Source of the DNA: Dasypus novemcinctus
Taxonomy: Eukaryota > Chordata > Mammalia > Cingulata > Dasypodidae
Length of the DNA stretch: 64,000 nucleotides
Reading direction: 5' to 3'
Assembly: GCF_030445035.2 (NCBI RefSeq)
Contig: NC_080678.1
Location: forward strand, 114,492,599 to 114,556,598
The position numbers and the translations under genes were made by a program. The notes under the pieces were generated by a model, which saw only the letters and a list, made by a program, of their open reading frames with translations, had not been told where the DNA came from and did not search any database. Positions 34,801 through 46,419 of this stretch are shown piece by piece (within the stretch, counting starts at the first letter, position 1; every line of letters starts with the position of its first letter).

Positions 34801-37800
34801 AAAAAAGGCTTCCAGACAGAGGAATTGCTTAACCCTTATTATTAACGGTGGAATTTGAGGCATGAGTGGGAAGATGTTTTCTGTGTGGCTGGCCCTTTGC
34901 GTGCCCTGGGAGAGGCCTTGTGTGGGCAGTCCGCTGGCCGATGTTATCCTGTGTGATGCCGGCTCCGCGCCTGGGGTGGAGGGGTCAGCGATGCCACTGG
35001 CCACAGGCAGGCAGGGTGCAACCCTCTGATGGACCCTCTGAAGCAGGGGCAGCTTCCCCGCCTGTGCCCAGGCCTTTAACGCAGAAAGCACTCGTCACCC
35101 CTTCCAGCCGGAACAAACGCTCCTAGGTTCCCAGGGAGCCACGTTTTGGTTTCCTCGCCCTTCTCTTTTCCATTGCCCTTGTCCTCTGGGTGTGCAGCAA
35201 CATCTTCCCACAGGCTGCCTTAAAGGCGCTCTCGGCTGTATAGGCCAGGAAGCCCGTGGCTGCAACAGGGACACACGCATGCCCTAAACGAGAGAGGTGC
35301 AGCCCCGAGGTCGGCCCGCTGCGGCACGTGGCCCTCTTGGCTGTGCTCTCTTCTTCGTGGGAGCATCACGCTGATGGCAGGGTGTCTGTGGCAGCAGCTC
35401 CAGCATCCTGTTCAGAGCTGAAAGACGTGGCTATTCAAATTTAAATTGATTAAAATGAAATCACTTCTCCCAGCCACATTTCCAGTGTTCAGTATCCACC
35501 TGTGGCTAGTGGCGACTGTCTTAGCACGGACATAGACTCCCTTCCCCAGCACAGACCGTCCCTAGGAAGAAAACGGCTGTGTCCTCTTGGGTCTCCTTCC
35601 CCAGAAGGCCCGTTGCACAGATGTGCCTCTCTTCCCACTGTGCCCAAGCCGGTGGCTCACAGAATGTGGCCCCTGGACCGTGCAGGTGCTCGTGAGAAAA
35701 CCAGCTCTTTAGCTTCACCCCACACCTGCTGGGTTGGAAACTCAGGGTGGGGCCTGGCCGGGGCTGCTCTCGGAGCCCTCCACGTGATGCCGAGGCTCGC
35801 TCTGGCCTCACCCAGCCCTGGCAAGGTCCCGGATGCTGGTGGTGGGCTTGGGGCAGAATGGGTGATGGGCTCCAGCACCTCCTGGAGAATTCCTCCTGGC
35901 TCAGCCCACCTCAGTGAGAGGAGACAGCTCTTCCCTTGCCAGCCTTTGGGAGCCACCACCGCCCTTGGCAGGAGGGCACGGAGCGTTTAGATGGAGCCTG
36001 GTTGTTTCCATGTGCTTGGTCTCTGTGAAAACAAAGGTAGGGGCAAGGTTTCTAAAATAAGACCACCTCTACTTTCCCACTTTCATCTCTCTAAAAAGAA
36101 CATTTGGAAAAAGTCTGGCAGGTTATACTCAGCATAGGAGAGTATTGGTAGGGGGAGCCTGGGGTGTAGCGTTTCCCCCCATAACTCACACCTGGTAAGT
36201 CCACCTGCTTGGCGTTAGGTCATCAGGTACTCTCTCCTGTTTCGCTTCTCCACGTGGACTCCACTACTGACTCCTCACACCTTTGCTAACAGCCTGGGAG
36301 GTTGCAGTGTCTCCCTGCTGAGATCTTTTCAGACATTCTTCCGCTCAGCACATGGCTTCCCCCATGCCATCTGGCCCATTATTGTAGCCTGGCTCCAACC
36401 CTGCCTTGTGGGTAGCTGGTGCAGTCTGCCCAGGGAATGCACGCTCGTTTCAGGCAATTGGTATTTCTTTCTCCCTATTCATCCTGACCTAATTTTCTGA
36501 GCTGCCTTTCATTTCCCTTCTTCGATGACTGGGGAGCTTTTAAGGAGAAGAGACATTCTTGGGCAGCATTTGTAAAGGATGCCTTAAATTCCATGCAAAT
36601 GGAAGTAACAGGAGAGATGTTTTATTAAACAGAGATCTCCTGGCTGGTTGGCAAGAGAAGGAGCTGGAGGATTTCCCTCGTGTCCCTGTGGAGATTCCTT
36701 GAAAGTGTGGCTTCTGGTTGGAAGGGGAAGGTAGTGATAAATCGTCAGGGGGCAGGGGTTGCTCTCTGGCTCTCTGTGCCCTCTCACCCTTCCTTCCCCC
36801 TTCTGGAAAGCCTGCTTTCTCTTCATTCCTTAGCATGGTCCCTACTCTTCGCATCCAGCCAGGGAGGCAGAGAGATAAGTGGCCATTCTGCCCTGTGTAA
36901 AACAGAAGGAAATAGCCCAGGGGGTGGAGTCGTTAGTTCTGAATCAGAGACCTTTGTGGAGGAGGTGGCACTTGAGTTGGGCCTTTCAGGGATGGTGCTC
37001 TAGACGAGGGAGTGATGGGGAAGCAATAGGCCATTGCTGCGGAAGCAGACCCTGAAGCAAGGATTCTAGAACAAGTACTCTGTCTGGAAGGAGCGCTGGG
37101 AGCTAGGCACAGCTGCAGCTGCTGTGTTGGAATTGTCACCTCCTTTCGCCTTGGCTCCTGTCTTTCTGAGTCCCGGGAGGGAGCTGAGCTAGAGTTGTGT
37201 ACTGGCAAAGGAGGAAGCCCCCTTCCATTTCTGTAGTTGCGGGGTCGGAGGATAGCCCTGCATTCATCCCTGGGGTTTCCTTCAGGTGTGGCTACTGGAC
37301 AGCCAGTAAGACAAGGGAAAGCAAAGCCCACGCTGGCCGTTAAATGCACCCTGGCTGCAGACGCGGTTCCAAAATTTAGCGGGCATCAGAAGCCAGACTC
37401 CCTGGAGGGCTTGCCAGGCCCCCCCGCCCCACCCCCGCCACCAGACTCTGCGGGTTTCGGGTTCAGTAGGTCCGAGGGAGGTCCTGGAAGTTCTCCGAGC
37501 GGAGCTGACCTTGCTGCAGGAATCGGGCCTAGGCCTCGGGTGGCACTGGCTCTCCCGGCTGCAGGTGAGGGTGGGTTAGCTCGGCTCCGTGGTGCCTCTG
37601 ATGGCCAGTTGTGGGGCTGTTTTGCTTCTCCCTGATAACCAGTGCCTGGCGGAGGTCCAGAAGCTTCCCCTGCACCAGCCTGAGCACCTGTGCCAGTGTT
37701 CTCCCCAGTTCCTGGCACCACAGGCCCACAGGGTTCTGAAGCAAAGTTGGAACCTGCCCAGCTGTCAATAAGACCAAGGAGGCTGGAGAGTGGTGACCAG

Positions 37801-38332
37801 GGGACCGAGGACAGAGAGCCCGAGTCTGGGCCTTGGCATCGGTGGGGAGCTGCATCGCAGGGTGGCCAGAGGAGAGGTCCAGTGATGGGCACAGGGCCTC
37901 TGCTCCTCCGCCCCTGGTCCACAGTCCAGGGCCTGTGCCGGCTCCCAGCACCCCTTTTCAGGCCTCTGCAGTCCAAGCCCCTACCTTCTGAATCCTGTCG
38001 TGGACATTCCAAGGAAAAGTAAAATCTGCCTTCTTGAGTGGGTTCCTGACTTAGGAAGAAGAAGGGTTTAAATGAGGGACAGGTGACAGTTTTACATTTG
38101 AATCCAAAAGAAGAGCTGCACCAGGATCGTGCAAAGGAGCTGTGGGAAAGGCATTGGAGGTTTTTGTTGATGGTTGACTTGGTGTTCGTTTTTATTTTGC
38201 TGTGCTTTTTGTTTAATGGTTACTGTAACTGCATTCACTGGCAGAGGGAGGGTGACAAGCCTCAGCTCTTCACCAGTCACCCAACTCCTGGAATGATGCC
38301 GTCAGTCCAGGGCACCACACTGTCTTACTTTT
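34801..38332. other. DLG5 intron, no exon recognised
   Basis: A relic near 35420-35510 (cctgtggctagtggcgactg) resembles an old hAT-type DNA transposon end. GC-rich blocks at 37.2-38.0 kb carry overlapping chance frames on both strands, and none resembles the missing DLG5 coiled-coil sequence. Confidence 0.5.
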
Positions 38333-38760
38333 AATTAAAAAAAAAATCAGGTTTATTGAGGTATCATTGAATACAGTAAAATTTACCCTTTTAAAAAATA
38401 AATTTCAGTGAGTTTGACAGATGTACAGTCATGTAACCACCAACACAATTAAGATACAGAACTCTCCTATCAACTGAAAACTTCCCTCCTGCAGCTTTGT
38501 AGTCAGTGCTTCCCTCCACCCAGTTCCTTTAGTTTCCCATCCCTATAGTTGTTGCCTTTTCCAGAATGTCATAATGGTATTACATAGTACACAGCTGTTG
38601 GAGTCTGGCTTCTTGCACTTACCATAATGCATTCGAGTTTCACCCATACTGCTGTGCATACTAGTAATTCATTCCTTTTTTATTGCTGAGTAGAAGTCCA
38701 TTGTATGGATATAGCACAGTTGTTTGTCCATATACTCTGCTATCACCAGAGGCAGACTGG
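38333..38760 (-). repeat. L1 3' end, antisense (left part)
   Basis: Starts aaaaaaaatcaggtttattg and continues ttgaggtatcattgaataca and gtaagtg-type ORF2/3' UTR sequence (attgctgagtagaagtccat). It is interrupted at about 38761 by four SINEs and resumes at about 39886. Confidence 0.75.
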
Positions 38761-38865
38761 TTTTGTTTGTTTGTTTGTTTGTTTTTGAGGTATTGGGGTC
38801 GGGGATTGAACCCAAGACCTCCTATGTGGGAAGCCGGCACTCAACTACTGAGCCATGTTGGCTCC
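38761..38865 (-). repeat. tRNA-derived SINE (cluster copy 1)
   Basis: Reversed short SINE with (GTTT)n tail complement and the head complement ggggattgaacccaagacct and ctactgagccatgttggctc. Confidence 0.88.
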
Positions 38866-39308
38866 TCTGAGTTGGTTTTTGTTTTGTTGTTTGTTTGTTT
38901 GCTTTGCTTGTTTGTTTGTGCGTGTCCCCCCGCCCCATTGTTGTTTGTGCTCGCTGTCTGTTCTCTGTGTCCATCCGCTGTGTGTTCTTCCATGTCTGCT
39001 TTTCTTCTCCTCTTTCTCTTTCAGAGGTACCAGGATCCAATCCTGGGACCTCCCATGTGGTTGAGAGGCATTCAGTTGCTTGCGCACCTCATCTTCCTGG
39101 TCTGCTGTGTCTCGGTCTTTCCTCTGAGTCTCCCTTTTTTTTGTTGTTATGTCATCTTGCAGCGCCAGCTCTCCACAGTGTGGGCCGTCAGCTCTCCGTG
39201 TCCATGGTGTGGGCCAGCTTGTCTTCACCAGGAGGCCCTGGGAATCGAATCCAGGACCTCCCATATGGTAGACAAGAGCCCAGTCGCTTGAGCCACATCT
39301 GTTTCCCT
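38866..39308 (-). repeat. Dimeric tRNA-derived SINE (cluster copy 2)
   Basis: Reversed and long. Two B box complements (ccaatcctgggacctccc and cgaatccaggacctccc) show two tRNA-like units. The tail complement is a GTTT-rich run. Confidence 0.85.
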
Positions 39309-39413
39309 TGTTTTTTGTTCCCCTTCCCCCCCAGGAGGCACTGGGAACTGAACCCTAGACCTCCCATGTGGGAGGTGGGTGCTCAACTGCTTAAGCCACA
39401 TTTGCTCCCCCCA
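39309..39413 (-). repeat. tRNA-derived SINE (cluster copy 3)
   Basis: Reversed short SINE with the head complement gaactgaaccctagacctcc and ctgcttaagccacatttgct. Confidence 0.88.
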
Positions 39414-39420
39414 GGCTGGA

Positions 39421-39885
39421 ATTTTTGTTGTTATTGTTGTTTTTAAAGATTTATTTACCCCCCCTTCCCCTCTTCCTGCCCTGTTGTTTTTGCTGTCTGT
39501 GTTGTCTTCTCATCTTCTCTCCTAGGATTCACTGAGATTCAATCCTGGAGACCTCTGATGGGGAGAGAAGTTTCCTGTCAATTGTGCCACCTCAGTTCCT
39601 GGTTTCTGCTGCATTTCACCTTGACTCTCTTCTTGTCTCTCTTTTGATGCATCATCATCTTGCTGTGTGACTCACTTGCCGGGCACTGGCTCACCACGCA
39701 GGCACTCGTGTGGGTATTTGTGTGGGCACTGGCTCACCACACAGGCACTTGTGTGGGCACGGCTTGCTATGCAGGCACACTTTCTCATCTTCTTTTTCAC
39801 CAGGAGGCCCCAGGGATCGAACCCAGGTCCTTCCATATGGTAGGTGGAAGCTGTATCAGTTGAGCCACATCCGCTTCCCACCCAG
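39421..39885 (-). repeat. Dimeric tRNA-derived SINE (cluster copy 4)
   Basis: Reversed, with two tRNA-like units (B box complements near 39540 and 39815). Its body contains a duplication of about 45 bp (gggcactggctcaccac at 39676 and 39725). The motif caggctgg on both sides (39413-39420 and 39888-39895) is the likely target duplication. Confidence 0.85.
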
Positions 39886-41030
39886 GCTGGTTTTTGTGAG
39901 AACATAAGTTTTCATTTCTCTCACGTAAATTACCCAGAAGTGGGATTGCTGTTTGCTGTAGTAAGTGCGTGTTTAACTTTATAAGCTCTTGCTAAACTGC
40001 TTTCAAAAGTGGTTGTGTCATCTTGTTTTCTCACCAACAATGAGCTTATAAAGTTAAACATGCAATTTTACTACTTTTTCCACTTTTGCTGGCATTTCAT
40101 GTTGTCACTTCTTTATTTTACCCATTTTGATAAGAGTGCCTGGTATAGGATCATGATCATTGTCTTCAAAAGGACAATAGGTCTGCTCTGTAGACGAGGC
40201 CTCCCTTGACCTTTGTCACCTTGACTCTTTTGAAGCTTACAGGCCAATTATTATTTTTTAAACTTTTAATTTTGAAATACTTTCAAATATACAAGGGAGT
40301 TACAGAAATAAAATAAAGACCATATAGAGAATTTCAAAATAACCCTATGCCCCAATATCCAGGTGCACCAATTTTAACATTTTATCATTCTCCTTCTATC
40401 TATGCAGCAACTTACTGGTCCGTCTGTCTATCTTATAATCATCTATCTGTCTATCAGTCCATTTTCTAACATTTGTTTATTGTTTATATACATCATGCTG
40501 CTTGAACACTTAATAGTGCTGTGCACATTTCCTAAGAAAAGAATATTCACTTATGTAATCACCTTAAGTGCAGTGTTCAAGTTCAAGAAATTTAACATTG
40601 ATATAAAGCTTACAGTCTATATTCTAATTTTTTCATATGTCCCCCAGATTTCCTTTTGAGCCTTTTCTCCTCTTGTATAAGATCACATATTGCATTTAGT
40701 TGTCTTTGTCTCTTCAGTTGCTCTTTTTGGTGTGTGTGTGAATATATGCACACACACACATATAGCAGATGTTTCCATCTCAACCACTCAGTGGGATTAC
40801 TCGCATTTTCCCTGTTGTGGTGCCCTTACCACCTGCCATTCCTGTCTTCCCAAACAGAAACCCTGTGCCTGTTATGTGTTAATTCCCCATTCACCTTGTC
40901 CCCTCCTTCCCCACCCCTGACTACCCGTATTGTAACTTCCATCTCTGTGAGACTGCGGTTCACTGATTTTTTTTGTAGTTACCATGGAGCTTAAGTGTAA
41001 ACATCCTATAAATAGTTTTAAGTCTATAAC
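39886..41030 (-). repeat. Antisense L1 sequence (continuation plus a second L1 3' UTR)
   Basis: Part to about 40250 continues the interrupted L1 (agaagtgggattgctgtttg, gagcttataaagttaaacatg). From about 40253 a second reversed 3' UTR-like piece follows (aacttttaattttgaaatac, ccaatatccaggtgcaccaa). Confidence 0.6.
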
Positions 41031-41425
41031 TTTCTTTTTTTGTTGTTTAGATTTATTTTTTTATTTATTTCTCTCCCTCCCCCCCCCAGTTGTCTGCTCT
41101 CTGTGTGGGCTTCTATCCTTATCAGCAGCACTGGGAATCTGTGTCCCTTTGTTGCATCATCTTGTTGTTTCAGCTCTCCGTCTGTGCAGCGCCATTCTTG
41201 GACAGGCTGCACTTTCTTTCGTGCTGGGCAGCTCTCCTTATGGAGCGCACCCCTTGCACGCGGGGCTCCCCTACGTGGGGGACACCCTGCATGGCACAGC
41301 ACTCCTTGCGTGCATCAGCACTGCGCATGGGCCAGCTCCACACGGGTCAAGGAGGCCCGGGGTTTGAACCATGGACCTCCCATGTGGCAGGCATACGCCC
41401 TAACCACTGGGCCAAGTCCACTATC
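41031..41425 (-). repeat. DAS-III-type long SINE
   Basis: Reversed full copy: T-rich start, ccttatcagcagcactggga, gcgccattcttggacaggct, catgggccagctccacacgg, and a head ending ccactgggccaagtccacta. Confidence 0.92.
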
Positions 41426-42365
41426 CTTAACTTTCTTGTTTGTGTAGAGACCAACTTAACTTCAATGGTATGTACCAACTATTTCATGTAGTTCTTGTAA
41501 ATTACAGGTTTATATACTTTGTTTATAAAAAATCACTGATTTCTCATGACATTTTATGCATCTGACTTTTAGATTCTGTAGGAAGTGAGAAGTGGAGTTA
41601 CAAACCAAAAACACAAGGGTGCTAGTATTTATATATACCCCAGCTGTTACCCTAGCTGGAGATGCTTTTCATGTGGCTTCCATTTACTGTCTAGTGTCCT
41701 TTCCTTTCTACCTTCAAAACTCTTAGTCTCTCTTGTAGGGCTGGTCTAGTGGTAGACAAACTCCCTCAGCTTTTGTTTATTTGGAAATGTTTTAATTTCG
41801 TTGATAATTGTTTGCATTCAGCACTTTAAATATGTTACCTCACTGCCTTCTTGCCTCCATGGTTTTCCATGAGAAATAGGCACTTAATCTTACTGAGGCT
41901 TCTTTATGAGACACATCTCTTCAGGGCTTTTAGAATTCTCTCTTAATCTTTGGTATTGCACTATGTGATTAAAAAGTACTGTACTGTGGGTCTATTTGGG
42001 TTTATCCTATTTTGGGTTCCTTGAGCGTCTTGGATATATTTTGTTATATTGCTATTATGTTATTCATGTCTTTTGTTAAATTTGGGAAGTTTTCAGCTAT
42101 CATTTCTTTGAATTTTCTCTTTGCCCCTTTCCTTCCTTCTTCTCCTGGGACTCCCACAGTGCTTGATGGTGTCTCACAGGTTCCCTCTGGCTCTGTTCAC
42201 TTTTCTTCATTCTTTTGTCTTTCCTCAGACTGGATGATTTCAACTGTCTTATTTTCAAGTTTACCTGATTCTCCCTAGCCCCTATCTGTTGTTGAACCAA
42301 ACCTTAAAGGAATTTAAATTTTTCTGTTACTCTCGTCTTCAGCTCTGTTTCATTCCTTTTCATAA

Positions 42366-42459
42366 TTTTTTTTTTTTTAAGATATGGGGGCTGGGGATTG
42401 AACCCAGGACCCTGTATATGGGAAATGGGTGCCCACCCACTGAGCCATATCGGCTTCCC
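42366..42459 (-). repeat. tRNA-derived SINE, first of a tandem pair
   Basis: Reversed: T-run, ggggattgaacccaggaccc, ccactgagccatatcggctt. Confidence 0.88.
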
Positions 42460-42573
42460 TGGGTTGACTTTTCCGTTTGTTTTGCTTGTTGTTGTTGTTT
42501 TTTTTTAGGAGACACCTGAACCGAACCTGGGTGTGAGGTGGGTGCTTAACCGCTGGAGCCATATCCACTCCCT
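42460..42573 (-). repeat. tRNA-derived SINE, second of a tandem pair
   Basis: Reversed: (GTT)n and T-run, accgaacctggg, then cgctggagccatatccactc. It has a deletion in the B box arm. Confidence 0.8.
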
Positions 42574-43650
42574 TCATATTTTCCATCTCTATTGCTATTC
42601 TGCATTCATCTGTCATTTCCCTGATTTCCTTTAGTTTGTTGTCCATATTTCCTTTAGCTCTTTCAACATATTTAGGTTTTTTTTTTTTTGAATCTTTGTT
42701 ATGTCCCAGGTCTGGCCCCTCCTCCTGGGTAATTTCAAATACTTTAATCATCTCCTTTGCCTGGCCTATCACTTCCTTTTCTTTGTATGTTTTGTAATCT
42801 TTCATTAAAAGCTGGATGTTTTGATATTTTAAATGATTTTTTAAAATGTGTTATTGCTGGAATTTAGAGTCTGAGGTGTTTGTTCCTTAAGCTAGTAAAC
42901 AGCTAGCCTAAGAGCTAAAAAAGGAGAAAGAATGTACTGTTTCCAGTCTTTGCAAATTGACCTGTGCTCTCCTTCAGAGCCCTTTCTGTGGGTTAGGTCT
43001 TCCCTGGGCTTGCTCTGTGGCCCTGGGAATTCCCGTTTACACACATAGGAATGTCCCTCTTTCCTAGGAGGCAGTTTCCTCACAGCACAGCCCTCTGTGT
43101 CCTCCAGCCAGCAGTCCCTTGCCCCAGGCAGCATGGCTTGACAGCCTGCCGCCCCCCAGCTGCCTTCTGCCTTTTGCAGGGGAGCTGGGCAAGCTGCCCT
43201 CCGTGGCAGGGCACGCTCTGGGGCAGCGAGTCCCTCAGGCCACCGCCAGGCAGGCTGGGCCGGACGTGCATGCTGCCAGGATATGCACGAGGGTTCTTTT
43301 GCTCCCTCTGCATCCAGGGTCAGGGACCCACCCTGGGAGCACTGCTGACCCCATGCCCAGCTGTGAGGGGTGGGCGAGGGGCCGGCCAGGGTGCCATGAG
43401 AGCCAAAACTTTGTAGGTAGCTTTTTTTCTTGATTCGGTTCTCGTCCTGGTACTGTTGTCTAACCGTTTTCTTGAGCTTTGTTTGAGAAAGATGTTTCTG
43501 CCAGTTCTTGTAGGTTATTCAGAGTTTGTGTCGGGGTGGAGCCCTGGCATGCCTCACCCCATCCTCTTGACCTGGGCGTGAGGCCAGTTATTTTGTAGGG
43601 TGGCTCTCAATGTAGAGTTCTCTGATCCTCACGGTTAGAATCGGTTAGTG

Positions 43651-45165
43651 TATTTTTGGTAGGAGTGTCACAGAAGGGATCCTGCCTTCTTCTCTTGTAT
43701 CCTGTCGGTGGGAAATGCTGCCCTCTGATCCACTCCTCATACTGTTCACTAGAATCACTTGACTGTGGTGATGTCTCCAAGCTTCTCCACTGTAAAGTTC
43801 CTCTTCGTGATTCAGAAGTGTTTTTAGGGCTGTCCATTGAAACTGCAGATATCCCATTTGTCATCAGATTTTCAATTACCTGTCCTCCATCCCTCCATCT
43901 GTGTATCCATTTACCTATCCATCTCTGGTTTCCTGTTTTAGTCACTAGGCTACAATCTGTTGAGGCCAGTGGGAACCCCCTCTTCGGCCTTGCACTTATG
44001 TCTTTTTTTTTTTTTTTTTTTGACATTTTCTATCATTATTTGAGCACTTCCTTGCTCTCTGGTACAAGATGCTCCAGGCTTATTTTATACATCTCCTGCC
44101 CTAGCCCTGGAAATTAGCCATTTCTCCAAGGAGCCTTCATTCCTTTTAGTGGAGAACGGTACTTAGGGGCAAGATCTGAATGCCAGCTATGCTCATAGGT
44201 ATTGGGGTGTCACTGCTCCTAGGCCTTCTCAGTGGATAGAAGTAGGGAATATCTGTATATGCATACATGTGTATGCACACACATTTGCATCTCGATTGAT
44301 TATCACCATGAGTTTACACTGACACCATGGGGTTGGCCTGGTTTCTCCCATTCCCCCCCCCTTTTTTTTTACCCCAGTCCTCACACGATGAGAAACCTGG
44401 TGCCTGTTATTCTTTGAGCTGTTAACCTTGATCAGTGCCCGCCTCTGTAACCTGTCTCCAGCTCCTCTGTCCCCTTCCCCATGCCAGGCCCGTCTTGCCC
44501 TTCTTGGGCCCTCCTGCTCCGGGCCTCACCTCCATGGGGACCCCTCCCCATCCCACTCAGGCCCTGAGCCCCCTCAGGGCGCCTCCCCTCCAGGGTGCCT
44601 GCCTTGCTCTGCCACACCTAATGGCTTTCAGGTCCAATTCTTCAGAAAGGGGGGGAGGGCGCTTTTTTCTTTTTTTATGCTATGGTTATTTTTTCCAATT
44701 GCAAAATTAATAAACATTTTGTACTGAATAATGAAAGAATCAGGTGATACAGGAATGTCAAAAATTAAAAGTAGAATTCTTCCCATATTCTCACTACACA
44801 GAAATAACTGCCATTAGTGTACTTAGCCTACTACCAGTGGAAGGTTTGAGACTTTTATCTGCACACACACACAAACCCTTCTGTCTCCATTTATTTTACA
44901 GAAATGGCATCAAACGATACAATTTCTGGCCAGAATTTTTTTTTCTTTGCTTAATAGGTCATGTACTTCTTTCTATTTCGGTACAAGGCTACCTCATTGT
45001 TTTTAACTTCGTAGAGTATTGCATTCCATGGAAGTACTTAAATGATTCAGCCAGTCTCCTATTGACTAAACCTAGGGCTATTTTCAGTATTTTCCCATTA
45101 TACACTATATTCTATTTAAAATTTTGCTTCTGTGGTTTATTTTGTTTGGCTGATAACTCCTGAGG
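43651..45165 (-). repeat. Antisense old LINE 3' UTR pieces
   Basis: A T-run at about 44003 starts a reversed LINE piece to about 44420 (ctctggtacaagatgctcca, agccatttctccaaggagcc). A second piece covers about 44650-45165 (aaattaataaacattttgta, ttccatggaagtacttaaat). Between these is GC-rich sequence with nothing recognised. Confidence 0.5.
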
Positions 45166-45905
45166 TCCTGTGTGGCATACTGGAGCAGACTGGGTGGGGG
45201 GCCCTGGGACAGCCTTGCTGTGAGATGCCCCCGCATCCCTCCCATGAGCCCCCTGCTGGGGGATATGGCCGGCCGAGGTCAGGCCTGAGTCTGGGGTGGG
45301 GGCTGGTACTTAACTGTAGGCCTTGGCTGGTTCTTGGCAAGAGGAAAGGCTCCCAGGAAGGGGAGTTAGGTGCAGGCCAGGACAGCAGCCAGAGGCCCCG
45401 GGCCCCATGGGGAGCGCCATGGACCACGTGGTCCCCATGCCACCTCCATGGCTGACCCGACACATGACCCCAGAGCGGCTGCCGCAGCACCCTCACCTTC
45501 CTTTCCCCTGTCCTGGTAAAAGTCCCAGGAGGGAGGGGCGATGCTCCTGGAGCATTGCTGCAAGGATGAGAGGAGGCAGGTGCCACTGACAGGAAGTGCC
45601 GCCTTGAGGCCAGCGCCCGTGCACCTGCCCTGCCTGTGTGCCGAGCTTCCCGGAGCAGCCATGTAGGACTGTGGGCCTCACCTGTCGGAAGCTCTGGCCG
45701 ATCCAGGCCAGCCTGCCCCCATGCTCCTGGTATGAGCGGGAGCTGCCTGGCAGTCGGTCACAGAGCCCCAGCCAAGGCCTCGTGCCTCTCTCTACTGCGA
45801 GGGGCGACTCCTGGTCTGAGGGGTGGGCGGCCCTCCCTGACTTCACCCTTTGCTTCTCCTTTTTTCCTGGCCATTGCCTGCTCTGACCTTGGCTCAGATC
45901 ATCTT
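45166..45905. other. GC-rich DLG5 intron, no repeat recognised
   Basis: No DLG5 exon is seen. A minus-strand open stretch near 45690-45790 is followed by a good donor-like site (cag then gtgagg, about 45684), but I do not recognise the encoded peptide. Confidence 0.4.
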
Positions 45906-46200
45906 TGTTTTTTTTCCTCTCAATTTTTATTCTAGTTCCGTATATACAACCTAAAAAATCCTCTTTTAGCCACCTTCAAATATATATTTCAGGGCTGTTA
46001 ATTATGTTCACAGCATTGTGCTACCAGCACCACTGTCCATTACCAAAACTTTACCATCAATCCAAACAGAACTTCAGGGCAATCTAAGCATTCACTCCTC
46101 ATTTCCTTACCCTACCCCGTCCCCTCATAACTTACATCTAGAGTCTGTCTCTGTGAGTTTGCTTACCTTAATTATCAGATAACCTTTTGCCTTGGAGTCT
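45906..46200 (-). repeat. L1 3' UTR, antisense
   Basis: T-run followed by reversed L1 3' UTR sequence: tttattctagttccgtatat, caccactgtccattaccaaa, cttacatctagagtctgtct. The same block lies in 20385-21745. Confidence 0.65.
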
Positions 46201-46289
46201 AATTTAGATTTTATTCTTCTTTGGGAGATTCATCATTTCGAGAGAGTTTGCAGCTCTACCTTTCTAGCCTTGCTGGGAAGTGGCAGAGT

Positions 46290-46410
46290 GGGCTTTTGGC
46301 TGAGTTCATCTCATGGTTGCTGAGGAGATTAAAGGAGGCCTGAATGCAAAGCACAAGCACCAGGGGCCTGGCATGTCTGAAGCACTCGGTGATGTTTGCT
46401 GTTATTGTCC
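46290..46410 (+). repeat. MIR fragment
   Basis: ttgctgaggagattaaagga followed by caggggcctggcatgtctga and gcactcggtgatgtttgctg is the MIR 3' half. Confidence 0.55.
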
Positions 46411-46419
46411 TGGGCCTTT

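Larger units (their letters stand above)
41426..43650 (-). repeat. Old L1 5'/ORF1 part, antisense
   Basis: Shares blocks with 6120-7700 (cagcactttaaatatgt, cctccatggttttc, ttttaaagctggatgtttt type). It is interrupted by two SINEs at 42366-42573. The right end is uncertain. Confidence 0.6.

Noticed and set aside
37230..38020. GC-rich block with Pro-rich frames, considered as the missing DLG5 exons
   Set aside because: No frame carries the coiled-coil or linker sequence expected for DLG5, and no acceptor/donor pair of matching phase frames a plausible exon.
39676..39780. Short direct repeats considered as a CRISPR-like or satellite array
   Set aside because: There are only two to three copies, and they lie inside the body of a SINE. 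This is a local duplication.
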